From: Ridgeia piscesae
Lineage: Eukaryota; Annelida; Polychaeta; Sabellida; Siboglinidae
Assembly (NCBI GenBank): GCA_025642075.2
Contig: JAODUO010000161.1
Coordinates: forward strand, 86,001-150,000
Length of the DNA: 64,000 bases
Direction: 5' to 3'
Below the pieces are notes generated by a model. The model worked only from the letters and a program-made list of their open reading frames with translations. It was not told the DNA's origin and searched no databases. Positions within the stretch are counted from its first letter, which is position 1; every line of letters begins with the position of its first letter. A program made the translations under genes and the position numbers. Shown piece by piece: positions 1-14,300 of the stretch.

Positions 1-540
1 CGTAAACACAATGTAATAGCGGCTGCTCTAGCCCTTTGGGAGCCTGTACCACGTACTGTAGGGCCTACCACTTATCATAATGCTACACCTTTACCACAAT
101 TCTACACCTTTACAATAACTCATCTAGGAGGTTCGGCATTAGGCACACGCACCGAGACTTGTTGTTGCGCATCATTATTTAGCTATTATTTCCATATAGG
201 GTATAGCTGTTATAAATTGCGAGGGTATGTATGCCAGCTCCTGGGTTTAATAGTTTTCATTTAATATTAGGTTCTTGTGACTACAACATGTATGTTGAAG
301 GTTTACTGCCTGCCACTGTGTGTTTACTCGGAACAATGTTCGCAATTTGAAAGATTCCGCCTGCAACATATTATGGTAAACAAAACATTCAGTTCCAAAA
401 CAAGATTGTTGGCAATAATGCCGAGACGAGCAGAGTTAACAGCAATACCCTTGGATGTTTAACTTTCTCACGTTGTAGACTTCACATTACAAATTACTGC
501 ACTGTCAATGCTGGGCAGAGGAGCTATAGCACTCTCCTAG
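1..540. other. No recognisable gene
   Basis: AT-rich sequence with only short open frames. I see no splice-flanked exon, repeat array or RNA signature. Confidence 0.5.
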
Positions 541-632
541 GTTATCTCATAGTTGGGGACGTGATATTTTCTTTGCCAACTTTACAGAGGCACACATTCG
601 GTATGTCACACATCCTTCACACCCCTCACAGG

Positions 633-2232
<1,600 letters not shown>

Positions 2233-2600
2233 CACAGGTGTAAAGTTGATCGTAGGACGAAAACGAGTTGTGGATTACGTAACGTAATTAAACAACTTGC
2301 TGTCACTAGTTTGTTCTAAGGGCTGTAGCAAACGACATTTCAATTCGGTGGGTCGTCTGTGGCTATCGTAGCGAGACATACAACAGACCACACAGAGAGA
2401 CCCGCAGCCTCACTGACACTGTCAGTGTCACTGAGTCTGAGGCTACATAGTCTCACCTGTATTTTTCAGTCACCAGTGACATTGAGTTGACATGTGGGTA
2501 CCGACATGTGATATATGGTATTATCGTCATGTTTTGTTGTGACGTGCGTTCAATGATAGCCAAGAACGGTTTTACAGATAGCACAAAAATAGGGTACTTT
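2233..2600. repeat. Diverged copy of the MRPL49 upstream region
   Basis: This block resembles 11040-11320, the DNA just upstream of the MRPL49 start codon. Shared runs include AAGTTGATCGTAGG, GAGTTGTGG, TGTGGCTATCGTAGCGAGAC and the final CACAAAAA-like stretch. The left half of the same paralog is 541-632, which matches 10978-11040, so the inverted-repeat element sits in the middle of the copy. No MRPL49 coding sequence follows the copy. Confidence 0.55.
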
Positions 2601-2846
2601 TGGCTTGCAGTTTAGCCTTAGGCCCGCACCTCGAAATAAACTATCAAAATTATTAGCTACGGTGTCGGTGACGTAAACTTCGCAAGGTGTATCAATCTAC
2701 TACACCTGTACGTACGCGCGTACACGTGATCAAAATATAATTAATAATTCCTGAAATAAATATAATAATAACTTATTGCCATGCAATAGCATCGATACTT
2801 GATAGCTTGCTTTTACTCACGCACAAATCTCCAGGTTTTTTATTTT

Positions 2847-2854
<8 letters not shown>

Positions 2855-2915
<61 letters not shown>
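2855..2915. repeat. (TA)n microsatellite
   Basis: About 60 bp of uninterrupted TA dinucleotides, upstream of the kelch-like exons. Confidence 0.95.
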
Positions 2916-2919
<4 letters not shown>

Positions 2920-4235
2920 AAATATATTAAATATATTAAATGTTTTCTTCCCAAGCTACATTGGAGTAACCCAGCCAACTGGTAATGTCACACTGAAACA
3001 AAATATCATGTTCATGTTTTCTTAATTATAAAGCTCCAAGAAAATTGCAAGAATTTTTTTAATAACGTAGACACCCACACATTTTTGTGGTGAATTGACA
3101 AGCAGTAGTCGTAAATGAAATGTATTTGGACATGCACAGTTCTTATTTTTTTATGAAATAAAATTATTTAGGAATTCTTTTGCCAAATTAGCATCAGTGT
3201 TTGTTAATATTGGTTTAAGAATACTTGACATGATAGATATCTTGACATGCAAATTACTTTTGTTTCAGATCAAGTCAGACGCCTCAGTTGGAGAACTGCA
3301 AGTCTTGAAAAAGACCTGTTTAGAAATCAAAGGTACATTTACAAAACAGCCACAGGATTTCCAAACACAAGGACTGACAATTTCATAATGGGATATTCAA
3401 AATGCCAAGTACATTACTGAAAATGTACAAAGACTACTCTTTTTCATGACCTCTCCAAAGAGTATTATTATTTTACTTTTGTTTATGTCAACTAGTACTT
3501 CATGATGGTTTGTTTGTTTGTTTGTTTTGACTTTAATTCACATTGTTTGGTTCCAATTTATGCTAAACCGACCAACGTCATGTAATCCTCAGTTAATATT
3601 GAAAGTGTATTTGATTTGATTAACACTGTAAATAATACATCACCTATAACACCACACACTTCCACACCCTCCCTTATATATGATATATTGTTACACATTC
3701 CTCAGTTGATATAATATTATAATATACATTTCTTATGAATAGTTTTGTTCTCGTGCTCTCTCATATGAAGTTAATGTTCATCAGTTAATATTATTTTAGT
3801 GTGAGATTGGTTTGGTAAAAAATTACGTGTTTCATTGTAGTTTCCCCTGACAACAGCGAGATGACAAGTCAGACCTTGCATCTCAAACAGCGCCCCCTGG
3901 TGGTAACTGAAGACAAACAACAAGGGAATGTTAACCAGAAGTACTGTGACATTTGGCCTGATGAAAAGAAGTGTTGGCAGAAGTCGGAAGGGCTACCACA
4001 GTTGGTTGGCATGTTGCAAGATGTTTGTCAGTTAGCCAGCCAGCGTTGTAAGATGTTGGCCAGCCAGTGTTGTAAGATGTTGGCCAGCCAGCGACCAGCT
4101 GCTGCTGACAGTTGGGTGAGTGAGTGTCAAGGTGATGGAATATGGATGGCTGCGGGTTGTTGAACCTAGTCAACTCAACGTGGACACAGATGGCGCCAGA
4201 GTTTACTGTATGCTACCTTCATGGCAGTGTTGTAC

Positions 4236-4331
4236 GTCACCAAGGCACTTGATCGTCACCAAGGCACTTGATCGTCACCAAGGCACTTGATCGTCACCAA
4301 GGCACTTGATCGTCACCAAGGCACTTGATCG
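4236..4331 (+). repeat. 19-bp tandem repeat x5
   Basis: Five near-identical copies of TCACCAAGGCACTTGATCG directly after a kelch blade. Because 19 is not a multiple of 3, each added copy shifts the reading frame. Confidence 0.95.
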
Positions 4332-4395
4332 GGAAGATTCTAGTAAGAAGATGGTTGATGGTTTTGACATCAAATGGCGTTTGTAGTCAACCCTT

Positions 4396-4415
4396 CCTGA
4401 CCTGACCTGACCTGA
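4396..4415 (+). repeat. CCTGA x4 pentanucleotide
   Basis: Four copies of CCTGA. A single copy would keep a kelch-like reading (LPDLTRPVNNLSVV) in one frame; four copies break it. Confidence 0.85.
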
Positions 4416-4550
4416 CACGGCCAGTAAATAACCTCTCAGTTGTCAGCTACAGCCACAGCCATGGGGCATATTCAGTGGCTGTGGTGCAGAAAACATGAGC
4501 CTGTCACACATACAGGCGTATGATGCCGTGTCAAGTCAGTTCCCCACCCT

Positions 4551-4562
4551 GGGGGGGGGGGG
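4551..4562 (+). repeat. G12 homopolymer
   Basis: Twelve Gs separate two kelch segments that lie in different frames, so slippage or sequencing error here could explain one frame change. Confidence 0.9.
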
Positions 4563-4644
4563 TTCCTGGGTTGTGTCCTCTCGCTGCTGCTGTCTCCCTA
4601 CATCAGTATATCTACCTGGTGGGAGGCTGTAGCCAGTGATGACA

Positions 4645-6032
4645 AGGTGGGAGGGAGTGGTGGTGATGAGGTGGGAGGGAATGAGTGGTGGTGGTGATTA
4701 GGTGGGAGGGAATGAATGGTGGTGGTGATGAGGTGTGAGGGATTGAATGGTGGTGGTGACGAGGTGGGTCGAGGGAATGAATGGTGGTGGTGATGAGGTG
4801 GAATGGAATGAATGGTGGTGGTGATGAGGTGGGATGGAATGAATGGTGGTGGTGATGAGGTGGAATGGAATGAATGGTGGTGGTGACGAGGTGGGTCGAG
4901 GGAATGAATGGTGGTGGTGATGAGGTGGAATGGAATGAATGGTGGTGGTGACGAGGTGGTGAGGGAATGAATGGTGGTGGTGATGAGGTGGAATGGAATG
5001 AATGGTGGTGGTGATGAGGTGGGATGGAATGAATGGTGGTGGTGAAGAGGTGGAATGGAATGAATGGTGGTGGTGAGAGGTGGGAGGGAATGAATGGTGG
5101 TGGTGATAGAGGTGGAATGGAATGAATGGTGGTGGTGATGAGGTGGGATGGAATGAATGGTGGTGGTGATGAGGTGGGATGGAATGAATGGTGGTGGTGA
5201 TGAGGTGGAGGGAATGAATGGTGGTGGTGATGAGGTGGATGGAATGAATGGTGGTGGTGATGAGGTGGGAGGGAATGAATGGTGGTGGTGATGAGGTGGG
5301 ATGGAATGAATGGTGGTGGTGATGAGGTGGAATGGAATGAATGGTGGTGGTGATGAGGTGGGAGGGAATGAATGGTGGTGGTGATGAGGTGGAATGAATG
5401 GTGGTGGTGATGAGGTGGGAGGGAATGAATGGTGGTGGTGATGAGGTGGGATGGAATGAATGGTGGTGGTGATGAGGTGGGATGGAATGAATGGTGGTGG
5501 TGATGAGGTGGGATGGAATGAATGGTGGTGGTGATGAGGTGGGAGGGAATGAATGGTGGTGGTGATGAGGTGGGATGGAATGAATGGTGGTGGTGATGAG
5601 GTGGGATGGAATGAATGGTGGTGGTGATGAGGTGGAATGGAATGAATGGTGGTGGTGATGAGGTGGGAGGGAATGAATGGTGGTGGTGATTAGGTGGAAT
5701 GGAATGAATGGTGGTGGTGAAGAGGTGGGAGGGAATGAATGGTGGTGGTGATGAGGTGGAATGGAATGAATGGTGGTGGTGATGAGGTGGAATGGAATGA
5801 ATGGTGGTGGTGAAGAGGTGGGAGGGAATGAATGGTGGTGGTGATGAGGTGGAATGGAATGAATGGTGGTGGTGAAGAGGTGGGAGGGAATGAATGGTGG
5901 TGGTGATGAGGTGGGAGGGAATGAATGGTGGTGGTGACGAGGTGGGAGGGAATGAATGGTGGTGGTGATGAGGTGGGAGGGAATGGAATGAATGGTGGTG
6001 GTGACGAGGTGGGAGGGAAAGAGTGGTGTGGT
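4645..6032. repeat. 31-bp minisatellite inside the kelch gene
   Basis: About 45 copies of a 31-bp unit (GATGAGGTGGGAGGGAATGA followed by ATGGTGGTGGT). Variants alternate GGGATGGAATG, GGAATGGAATG and GGGAGGGAATG. Since 31 is not a multiple of 3, each strand cycles through all frames every 93 bp. The minus strand lacks stops, giving a spurious open frame of about 500 codons (TTTIHS / HHHHSF / SPPPFIP). The plus strand has TGA in each cycle. Confidence 0.95.
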
Positions 6033-6186
6033 GGTGGTGAGTTGGACTCGGCAGCCATTATGCAGTATGATCCAGTTACAGATCAGTGGTGTGATCAGTG
6101 GCAGACACCACTGAGACAACCACTGATCTTCTCTGTGTCCCTTGCCAAACACACACCTGACTGGAGTAGTTAAAATAATAATAAGT

Positions 6187-6192
6187 AATAAA
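6187..6192 (+). terminator. AATAAA polyadenylation signal after kelch-like gene
   Basis: AATAAA lies 14 bp after the TAA stop at 6171-6173, supporting a plus-strand transcript end near 6210. Confidence 0.55.
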
Positions 6193-6984
6193 CAGACTGC
6201 ACTGTGTAAGATCACTGTATGTAATCAGTAGTGCATTGTGGTAACAGTGTTATCAAATGCTGTCACAAGTATCAATACAGACCTGTGGAATCTTGTGTAC
6301 ATTGTGTCAGTTACATAGAATAGAGTGTGACACTAACTGATGTACATTGTGTCAGTCACATAGAATAGAGTGTGACACTAACTGAGGTACATTGTGTCAG
6401 TAGTGTCTTTAGCTTAGAGTGGACAATGTGACATTTGAGTTAAATTATCAGTGTTGTGAACACGAAATGGATGGATGGATGGCTATAATTGATGTTATTC
6501 ATGGTGGCCTATGTGCAACGTACTGTCATGCTCTAGAATATTGTCACCATAGCTAGAAATAGAATGGACACTGTTATTGCACACATTTGACATGTGTGCA
6601 ATAATCCAGAGAATGTCATCAAAAATGGAAATGGTTGTGTGAACAATACATACCTGTTTGTCAAAGAAATATGTATCCATAATGTTGTGATAAACTAATG
6701 ACTTCAGGTAGCAATTAATTATATTGGTTTGCAATGTACCAGTGACTGTAGCATCAGTGGTGTCACATATAAATAGGAAACTCAGTTGTCTTGTTGGGCG
6801 AACTGATGCTTGGTCATGATATATTGGATTGTTTTGTTGTGTTTCAAATGTGATTGTAGTAGATTGTATTCACTGAGATGACAGTGTAAAATGGAGCAAT
6901 ATTAAATGTTGTGTACATAGTAATTAGTATAAATCACTATTATGTGTGTTGGTTTATTTGTGTGCGAGTGTGTGTGTGGGTGGG
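6193..6984. other. Non-coding stretch with a 44-bp tandem repeat
   Basis: Positions about 6292-6405 hold roughly two and a half copies of a 44-bp unit (TGTACATTGTGTCAGT, then ACATAGAATAGAGTGTGACA). The rest shows no coding signal. Confidence 0.6.
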
Positions 6985-7063
6985 TGGGTGGGTGGGTTAA
7001 CAAAGGTTAATGTGTGCATGTATATGTTTGTCTATATACATATATATATATATATATTATGTG

Positions 7064-7100
<37 letters not shown>

Positions 7101-7501
7101 GTGTGATTTTAGTGTATGCGTGTGATGTGTGTGTGTGTGTGTGTGTGTAGATGTGTGTGTACAGGTGTGTATGGTGTGTGTGTGTATGGTGTGTGTGTAT
7201 GGTGTGTGTGTATGGTGGGGTGTGTGTCACTGTGAGTGCCACTGTATATGTGTCAAGAGTGTTTAATAATTTCATATTAACAAAGATAATTGTACCTATA
7301 ACTTTGTTACTGTGTGTACCCAGTAATTTCCTTTACAATATGAGTTATGTTACTAAAAACGTGTTGTAAGCACTCCCATGTGAAGTAGGTGCAACAATAC
7401 AAGCATTATTAAGATACAAAGGTTAATGTGTGTGCATGTATATGTTTGTCTATATACATATATATATGTATGTGTGTTTGTTGTGCGTATGTATGCGTGT
7501 C

Positions 7502-7571
<70 letters not shown>

Positions 7572-10500
7572 GTGTGTGTGTGTATGGTGTGTGTGTGTAT
7601 GGTGTGTGTGTGTGTGTGTATGGTGTGTGTGTGAGTGAGTGTGTGTGTATGGTGTGTGTGTGTGTATGGTGTGTGTGTATGGTGTGTGTGTGGGTGTGTG
7701 TGTGTCACTGTGAGTGCCACTGTATATGTGTCAAGAGTGTTTAATAATTTCATATTAACAAAGACAATTGTACCTATAACTTTGTCACTGTGTGTACCCA
7801 GTAATTTCCTTTACAATATGAGTTATGTTACTAAAAACGTGTTGTAAGCACTCCCATGTGAAGTAGGTGCAACAATACAAGCATTATTAAGATACACTCA
7901 TTGGATGGAGGGCATGAAGATGTTGATGCATTCCTCTGTGAGTCCTTGAGTGAGAGTCAATTAAGCAAAAAAAAATGTGCCCTTTCATTTCCCCCAAACT
8001 TAACCAATTCCCTCCCCTTTCAGCTTAATCAAATCTTTCAAATTGTCTCAGTGATCTGTGTGCATGAGTCCGTGTGTGTATGCAGTTGTGTGATGCATGT
8101 ATATTGACAGGTGCATGTGTGTGTGGTGCATGTATACTCACAGATGCATGTGTGTGAGTGGTGCTGATCGCAAGCTCCAATTCACAGCTTTCCCCAATAA
8201 TAATTTCATTCCCATCAGTGCACAGAAACAGGTACATGCTAACATGCTCACTCGCACTTAAAACATGAACACCCCCTGTATGCAACATGCACGAGGTGCA
8301 TGAATACATGTTCGTCACCAGAGTCAGATCTGGAGAGAGTTAACTAGTCTGGGAGGCACACAAATCTAGTTGCACCCGTTGCTAATGGGGTTTTTAAAGA
8401 ATTGTGTCCTGTATTTTCACACCTACTGTTATGAGAATATTGGGAAATGGAGCATGTGGATTATAATGATAGTTTTCAGTTTTTTTGCAGCCGCGTCGAT
8501 TAATTAACTTTACATTTCAGATTCTTCTAGGCACTTGGGACATGTAATGGGGACCATACAAAAAGCTAGTAAAGAGAAAAAGATAAATTCCTAAGTCGGT
8601 GCATGGAGACACATGCCACTGCTGTCCTCCGGATCCAGCTATGGCCATTATCCATGGAGACATGCACAGATACCGCAACTTGCTTTATCGTTGCTTATGG
8701 GTGAATTAATGAGTGAATTTTATTTTACCATGACCAATAATTACAAATACATATTTTTACATGGTTATATACATCAAATAAGAAGACTGTTGCCATGACA
8801 ACCTCCTTGAATAATAATTATAGAACCAATACCGGGGTATACAACGTATATAACATGAAAGTGTCATAGAAAAAATTATAAGTAAGTATAGTATAAAAGT
8901 ATATTTTAATTATGTATATGACATCAAAATGTATGTGCATATACATGTATATATATATATATATAATGGGACATTATTCAAAATCAAAGAATCCTTCAAA
9001 CAGAAATTACGTTAGATTTTAGTTAATTATCTTCTACATACAGTTAACAATACTACACATTTTCAATCATTCAATAATGTGCCTTTTAATAGTTTACTCG
9101 TAAATTGTGTTTGTAGCTTTTGTATTCAAGTGTGCGGAACGCGTTTTACTGAAATGGTGTTAATAAATATATTAAGATATTTATCATAGTCTATTATAGA
9201 CTATCTCACTGTTAAACAGCAATAATAAGTTAGGGACGTGATGTGCGCTTTCCAATTTTACAGAGGCGCACATTTGGTATATGACACCCCTTCACATGTG
9301 AAGTTGATCGTAGGGCGAAAGGGAGTTGTGGTTTACGTGAAATAATAAAAATATGGGTGGGTGGGTTAACAAAGGTTAATGCGTGTGCATGTATATGTTC
9401 GTCTAGATACATATATATATATATGTATGTGTGTGTATGTATGCGTGCCACTGTGTGTGTGATTCACTGTGAATGCCACTGTGTATGTGTCAGTGTGTTT
9501 AATAATTTCATATTAACAAAGATAATTGTACCTATAACTTTGTCACTGTGTGTACCCAGTAATTTCCTTTACAATATGAGTTATGTTACTAAAAACGTGT
9601 TGTAAGCACTCCCATGTGAAGTAGGTGCAACAATACAAAAAATATTAAGATACACTCGTTGGATGGAGGGCATGAAGATGTTGATGCATTCCTCTGTGAG
9701 TCCTTGAGTGAGAGTCAATTAAGCAATAAAAAATGTGCCCTTTCATTTCCCCCAAACTTAACCAATTCCCTCCCCTTTCAGCTTAATCAAATCTTTCAAA
9801 TTGTCTCAGTGATCTGTGTGCATGAGTCCGTGTGTGTATGCAGTTGTGTGATGCATGTATATTGACAGGTGCATGTGTGTGTGGTGCATGTATACTCACA
9901 GATGCATGTGTGTGAGTGGTGCTGATCGCAAGCTCCAATTCACAGCTTTCCCCAATAATAATTTCATTCCCATCAGTGCACAGAAACAGGTACATGCTAA
10001 CATGCTCACTCGCACTTAAAACATGAACACCCCCTGTATGCAACATGCACGAGGTGCATGAATACATGTTCGTCACCAGAGTCAGATCTGGAGAGAGTTA
10101 ACTAGTCTGGGAGGCACACAAATCTAGTTGCACCCGTTGCTAATGGGGTTTTTAAAGAATTGTGTCCTGTATTTTCACACCTACTGTTATGAGAATATTG
10201 GGAAATGGAGCATGTGGATTATAATGATAGTTTTCAGTTTTTTTGCAGCCGCGTCGATTAATTAACTTTACATTTCAGATTCTTCTAGGCACTTGGGACA
10301 TGTAATGGGGACCATACAAAAAGCTAGTAAAGAGAAAAAGATAAATTCCTAAGTCGGTGCATGGAGACACATGCCACTGCTGTCCTCCGGATCCAGCTAT
10401 GGCCATTATCCATGGAGACATGCACAGATACCGCAACTTGCTTTATCGTTGCTTATGGGTGAATTAATGAGTGAATTTTATTTTACCATGACCAATAATT

Positions 10501-11110
10501 ACAAATACATATTTTTACATGGTTATATACATCAAATAAGAAGACTGTTGCCATGACAACCTCCTTGAATAATAATTATAGAACCAATACCGGGGTATAC
10601 AACGTATATAACATGAAAGTGTCATAGAATTTTTTTTAAGTAAGTATAGTATAAAAGTATATTTTAATTATGTATATGACATATCAAAATGTATGTGCAT
10701 ATACATGTATATATATATAATGGGACATTATTCAAAATCAAAGAATCCTTCAAACAGAAATTACGTTAGATTTTAGTTAATTATCTTCTACATACAGTTA
10801 ACAATACTACACATTTTCAATCATTCAATAATGTGCCTTTTAATAGTTTACTCGTAAATTGTGTTTGTAGCTTTTGTATTCAAGTGTGCGGAACGCGTTT
10901 TACTGAAATGGTGTTAATAAATATATTAAGATATTTATCATAATCTATTATAGACTATCTCACTGTTAAACAGCAATAATAAGTTAGGGACGTGATGTGC
11001 GCTTTCCAATTTTACAGAGGCGCACATTTGGTGTATGACACCCCTTCACATGTGAAGTTGATCGTAGGGCGAAAGGGAGTTGTGGTTTACGTGAAATAAT
11101 AAAAATATGC
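6985..11110. repeat. Tandem duplication, 1758-bp period
   Basis: The segment 7900-9356 is repeated at 9658-11110 with almost no changes; landmarks are offset by exactly 1758 bp. Each copy is preceded by a shorter module (GGTTAATG, a TG-rich tract, then a conserved block of about 190 bp from CACTGTGAGTGCC to AAGATAC). This module occurs three times, starting near 6990, 7415 and 9365. Identical short open frames in both copies (for example 7901 and 9659) come from the duplication and look non-coding. Confidence 0.9.
7508..7690. repeat. (TG)n-rich microsatellite
   Basis: TG dinucleotides interrupted by TATGG every 12-20 bp, inside the duplicated module. Confidence 0.9.
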
Positions 11111-11319
11111 GGTGATTATTAACCGTTCTATGATCTGAAGCAAACGACAGTTGAGTTCGCCGTGCTGTCTGTGGCTATCGTAGCGAGACCTTCGACAGAT
11201 ACCACTGAGGCGTATCCAGACCTGTCATTTTCGTTGACATATCATATTATCGCCCGGTTTTATGACCTGCTCAATTCGATACTAACCCACCAGTTTTGCT
11301 GATCGAACAAAAAACAACG

Positions 11320-14300
11320 ATGTCGCTAAGAGTAATATGTCGGAATGCGAAACATTTGCAAACAATAAGAAGATCAACTATGCAATTACAGGTAAGCATA
11401 TTTTGAATACTTGCCCATTGTGGCTAACTGTACACTGACTGCCAGTGCCAGTGGTTCTCTGTTTTGGAGGACCAACATTTTTGTTAGTTTGCACGTATGA
11501 ACCTTACATTTGTGTGCAATATATTGTGCCCGTAAGAGGTTTGTAGATTTAGACTTAAAAAATTCTGTAATCTTAAAGTTAACAGGCCTAAATTATTAGG
11601 GCCTTTTCAAAACGGTTTTACCACCTGTTTTCGATGTGTTTGGAATGTCAATCTACATCATTTTCTTTACAAAGAAGTAAGATAGCATTTTTTAATTGTG
11701 TTTTATATCAATTTAATTACTGCTGTCATGTCAATGGAAACTAGACTAGCGCATCCCAGACGCATCAGGACGATGTCTTGCAATTTACAGATACGTCCCC
11801 AAACGTAAGGCTACGTCATACATTTGTATTCTGTATCATGCAGATTTATTTGTCTTTAAGTTTAAATTTATAAAATATTGCTATTTGTTTTTTATTTCGA
11901 CTTCGCAGTGCATGCACAAGACATCGCCTTTGGGGTCCTGATGTGTCTCAGTCTGGGATGTGCAAACTGCTCAAGCCCTGTGACATCAGGTTGTTTACAT
12001 CAACTTGATGGCATAAATTGTTCTAAAACCCAATTAAAAACATAATAGCTTACTTCTTTGTACTGGAAATGATGTAGAATGACATTCCGAACACACGCAC
12101 ACGCACACACACACACATCAAAACAGGTGGTAAAACTGTTTTGAAAAGGCCATAATCATTTAGGCCAGTTAACTGGAAGTTTACCCAAAATTCATAACTT
12201 GGGGGGCGCAATACCTCAAAAGGCTGTAGGCCCCATGTGCTAGTACATGGAGCATGACATACTCATGTCAATAATTATTATTACAAATGAATATGTATTA
12301 ATGTACCGCATCATAATAGCATTAACACATATGAGCTCCACTCTGGAATAGAGTCAGCATTTTATTTAAAGTACTAATTTAACCTGGGGAGTGATGGGGT
12401 CTGAGACTGAGTATGCCATGTACAAATAGGGACATGTCTTGTGTAAGACTTTGTTGAAAAAATTCGCTGAACAATGCAGTGTTTCTTGCTAGACGCGGCT
12501 GTGTAGTACACCTCGCATAAAGGACTTTGGAATACACATCCCTGACCCCAGGTCTCTGGGCCTCAACACCCCAGGGATGGGCGAGAAACTATTCGAGGAC
12601 CCTGAACCAACATTGACTGGTTATGAAGAGTCAACAGAGGAATGGAAGTTTGTCGAAAGGATTCTTTCCAAGGAAGTTGTCCCTCCCCCTCCTGAGCATG
12701 CCAGCTACCCCACACCCTCGGGGTGGGTGCCTCCCAAAGGTAAGATGCCTTCTGTGACTGAGGTATCATATTCATTGGGAAGGGCAAAGTGATAAAGTAC
12801 TTCAGTGCATTTTATTTGTGTAAAGCACAAATTATCCTTGACTTGTAATTCGCCAGCCATAATAATTTGTAATTTTTTTGAAAGTCCACTATCTTGAATG
12901 TGGGAATGTTGAACAACAAAACTTACTGCAGCTAACACAGCTTGTCATGGCAGTATTGGCAATAAATCTTGTTTACCCGTTAACCGGTGGAAATGTTCAT
13001 ATTGCAAACATTATTTACAAGCTTAATAAAGTAACTAAGCACAATTGTGTGAGCACTTTACATTCAGCATATGTATTACTGTACAGGTATTAAGAACATG
13101 ATATTTAATAAACAATTTAATAATTAGAAACAGACTCCTTTATTTAATGAGCTCTACTACGTAATACATATAGATCATTCATCTAAATTATTCATGAAAC
13201 TCAATTGGTTTGGGGCATTGTGTTATTTGTGGTAATTAAGCTTTCCAAATGTGTTTGCTGTTTCACTGGTCAATGAATAATGGGAGACCTACATGACCAC
13301 TAGGGGGCACTGATATGCAACTCGGGTCGATAATGTTTTAGACTCTAACTGTTATGAATATAAAATGTATCTACAACGTGTGTTAACAAATACTGGACAT
13401 AATGAATGAATGCAGTGTGGCAGTTGAGGCTTGACTTGTATAACGGTGCAACCTGGCTTATCAGTTCTGTAGGTTCCCCACTGCAGCATAAAAGTGTGTG
13501 CATATTTTGCAAACACCTTGCTAAAACATTTGTGTGGCCGTAAAGTAAACAAACACCATTATGGACTGACGTCTGTACACATAAATATAATTACTGTCCA
13601 GCAACATGAAGAATATTTTTGTTTAGATTTTGGGTGTCCAGATTACAGTACATAGTCATTACAGTATCTGTGAAAGTACAGTGGTGCTGTATGTCATGCC
13701 TTGCACTGACAGAATCGAGCAAGTCTCTGCCCTACTACGTCCGTCGAACACGCTTCCACCAGCTCCCCATCTACCTGGAGACACTGAACGGGGGCAACCG
13801 CAAGATGACCCTGGTCAAGAAGGTCAATGGAGATGTTTGGGTGAGTTCCCATGTGGCTACAAAATGCCACTTCAGCCACGTGTAATAAATGGTCACTAAG
13901 TGTAGAATGTCTGAATTTCAGCCAGTAATAATTTATAAGCAAATGTAATTAAATGCAGGTTCATTTAATTAAGCTCAAGCCTGAATTCAAGGACAAATCA
14001 CATTTGTTTTCCTTGCTTAACCTGGAGACAGTCAGCAAAACTCAATGATTGGATAAGTGTATCATACATAATTTAATCAACTGCCATAGCATGTTGTCTT
14101 GATTAATTAATAATAATTAATATTTCAAATATTTATTTTAAAATGTACTCGTGTTAGGCTATACAGAATATATTCATCCATCAACTATATACTCATAAAA
14201 TAATACTTGGCATCAGTCCTGGGTTAAGAAATTTTATATCTGGGTGGATGTTCACACTGACAAATTGATAATGCCAGATATATTAACAAGTAACAACTGT

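Larger units (their letters stand above)
3269..6173 (+). pseudogene. Kelch-repeat (beta-propeller) gene broken by tandem-repeat expansions
   Basis: Kelch blades are visible in three frames. A first exon (3269-3332, TTTCAG acceptor, GTACAT donor) joins in phase to 3841 onward. Around 4131-4250 one frame reads NLVNSTWTQMAPEF then CYLHGSVV, a typical W..MAP..R..HGSVV blade. Further kelch-like pieces are DGFDIKW, SHGAYSVAVVQK, SHIQAYDAVSSQFPTL, PLAAAVSLHQYIYLVGG (near 4590-4630) and, after the minisatellite, SAAIMQYDPVTDQW. It ends in TAA at 6171 with AATAAA 14 bp later. The frame breaks fall at tandem repeats: 19 bp x5, CCTGA x4, G12 and the 31-bp array. Kelch domains usually mediate protein binding, often in Cullin-3 adaptors; no BTB domain is visible here. 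It may be a recent pseudogene, or some repeats may be intronic or misassembled. The 5' part is missing or unrecognised. Confidence 0.65.

Noticed and set aside
4698..6215. Minus-strand 505-codon open frame rich in His/Pro/Ser/Thr
   Set aside because: Entirely a product of the 31-bp minisatellite cycling through frames; no splice or family support.
7901..8318. Short open frames duplicated at 9659-10076
   Set aside because: Identical only because the DNA is tandemly duplicated; no splice sites, codon bias or similarity.
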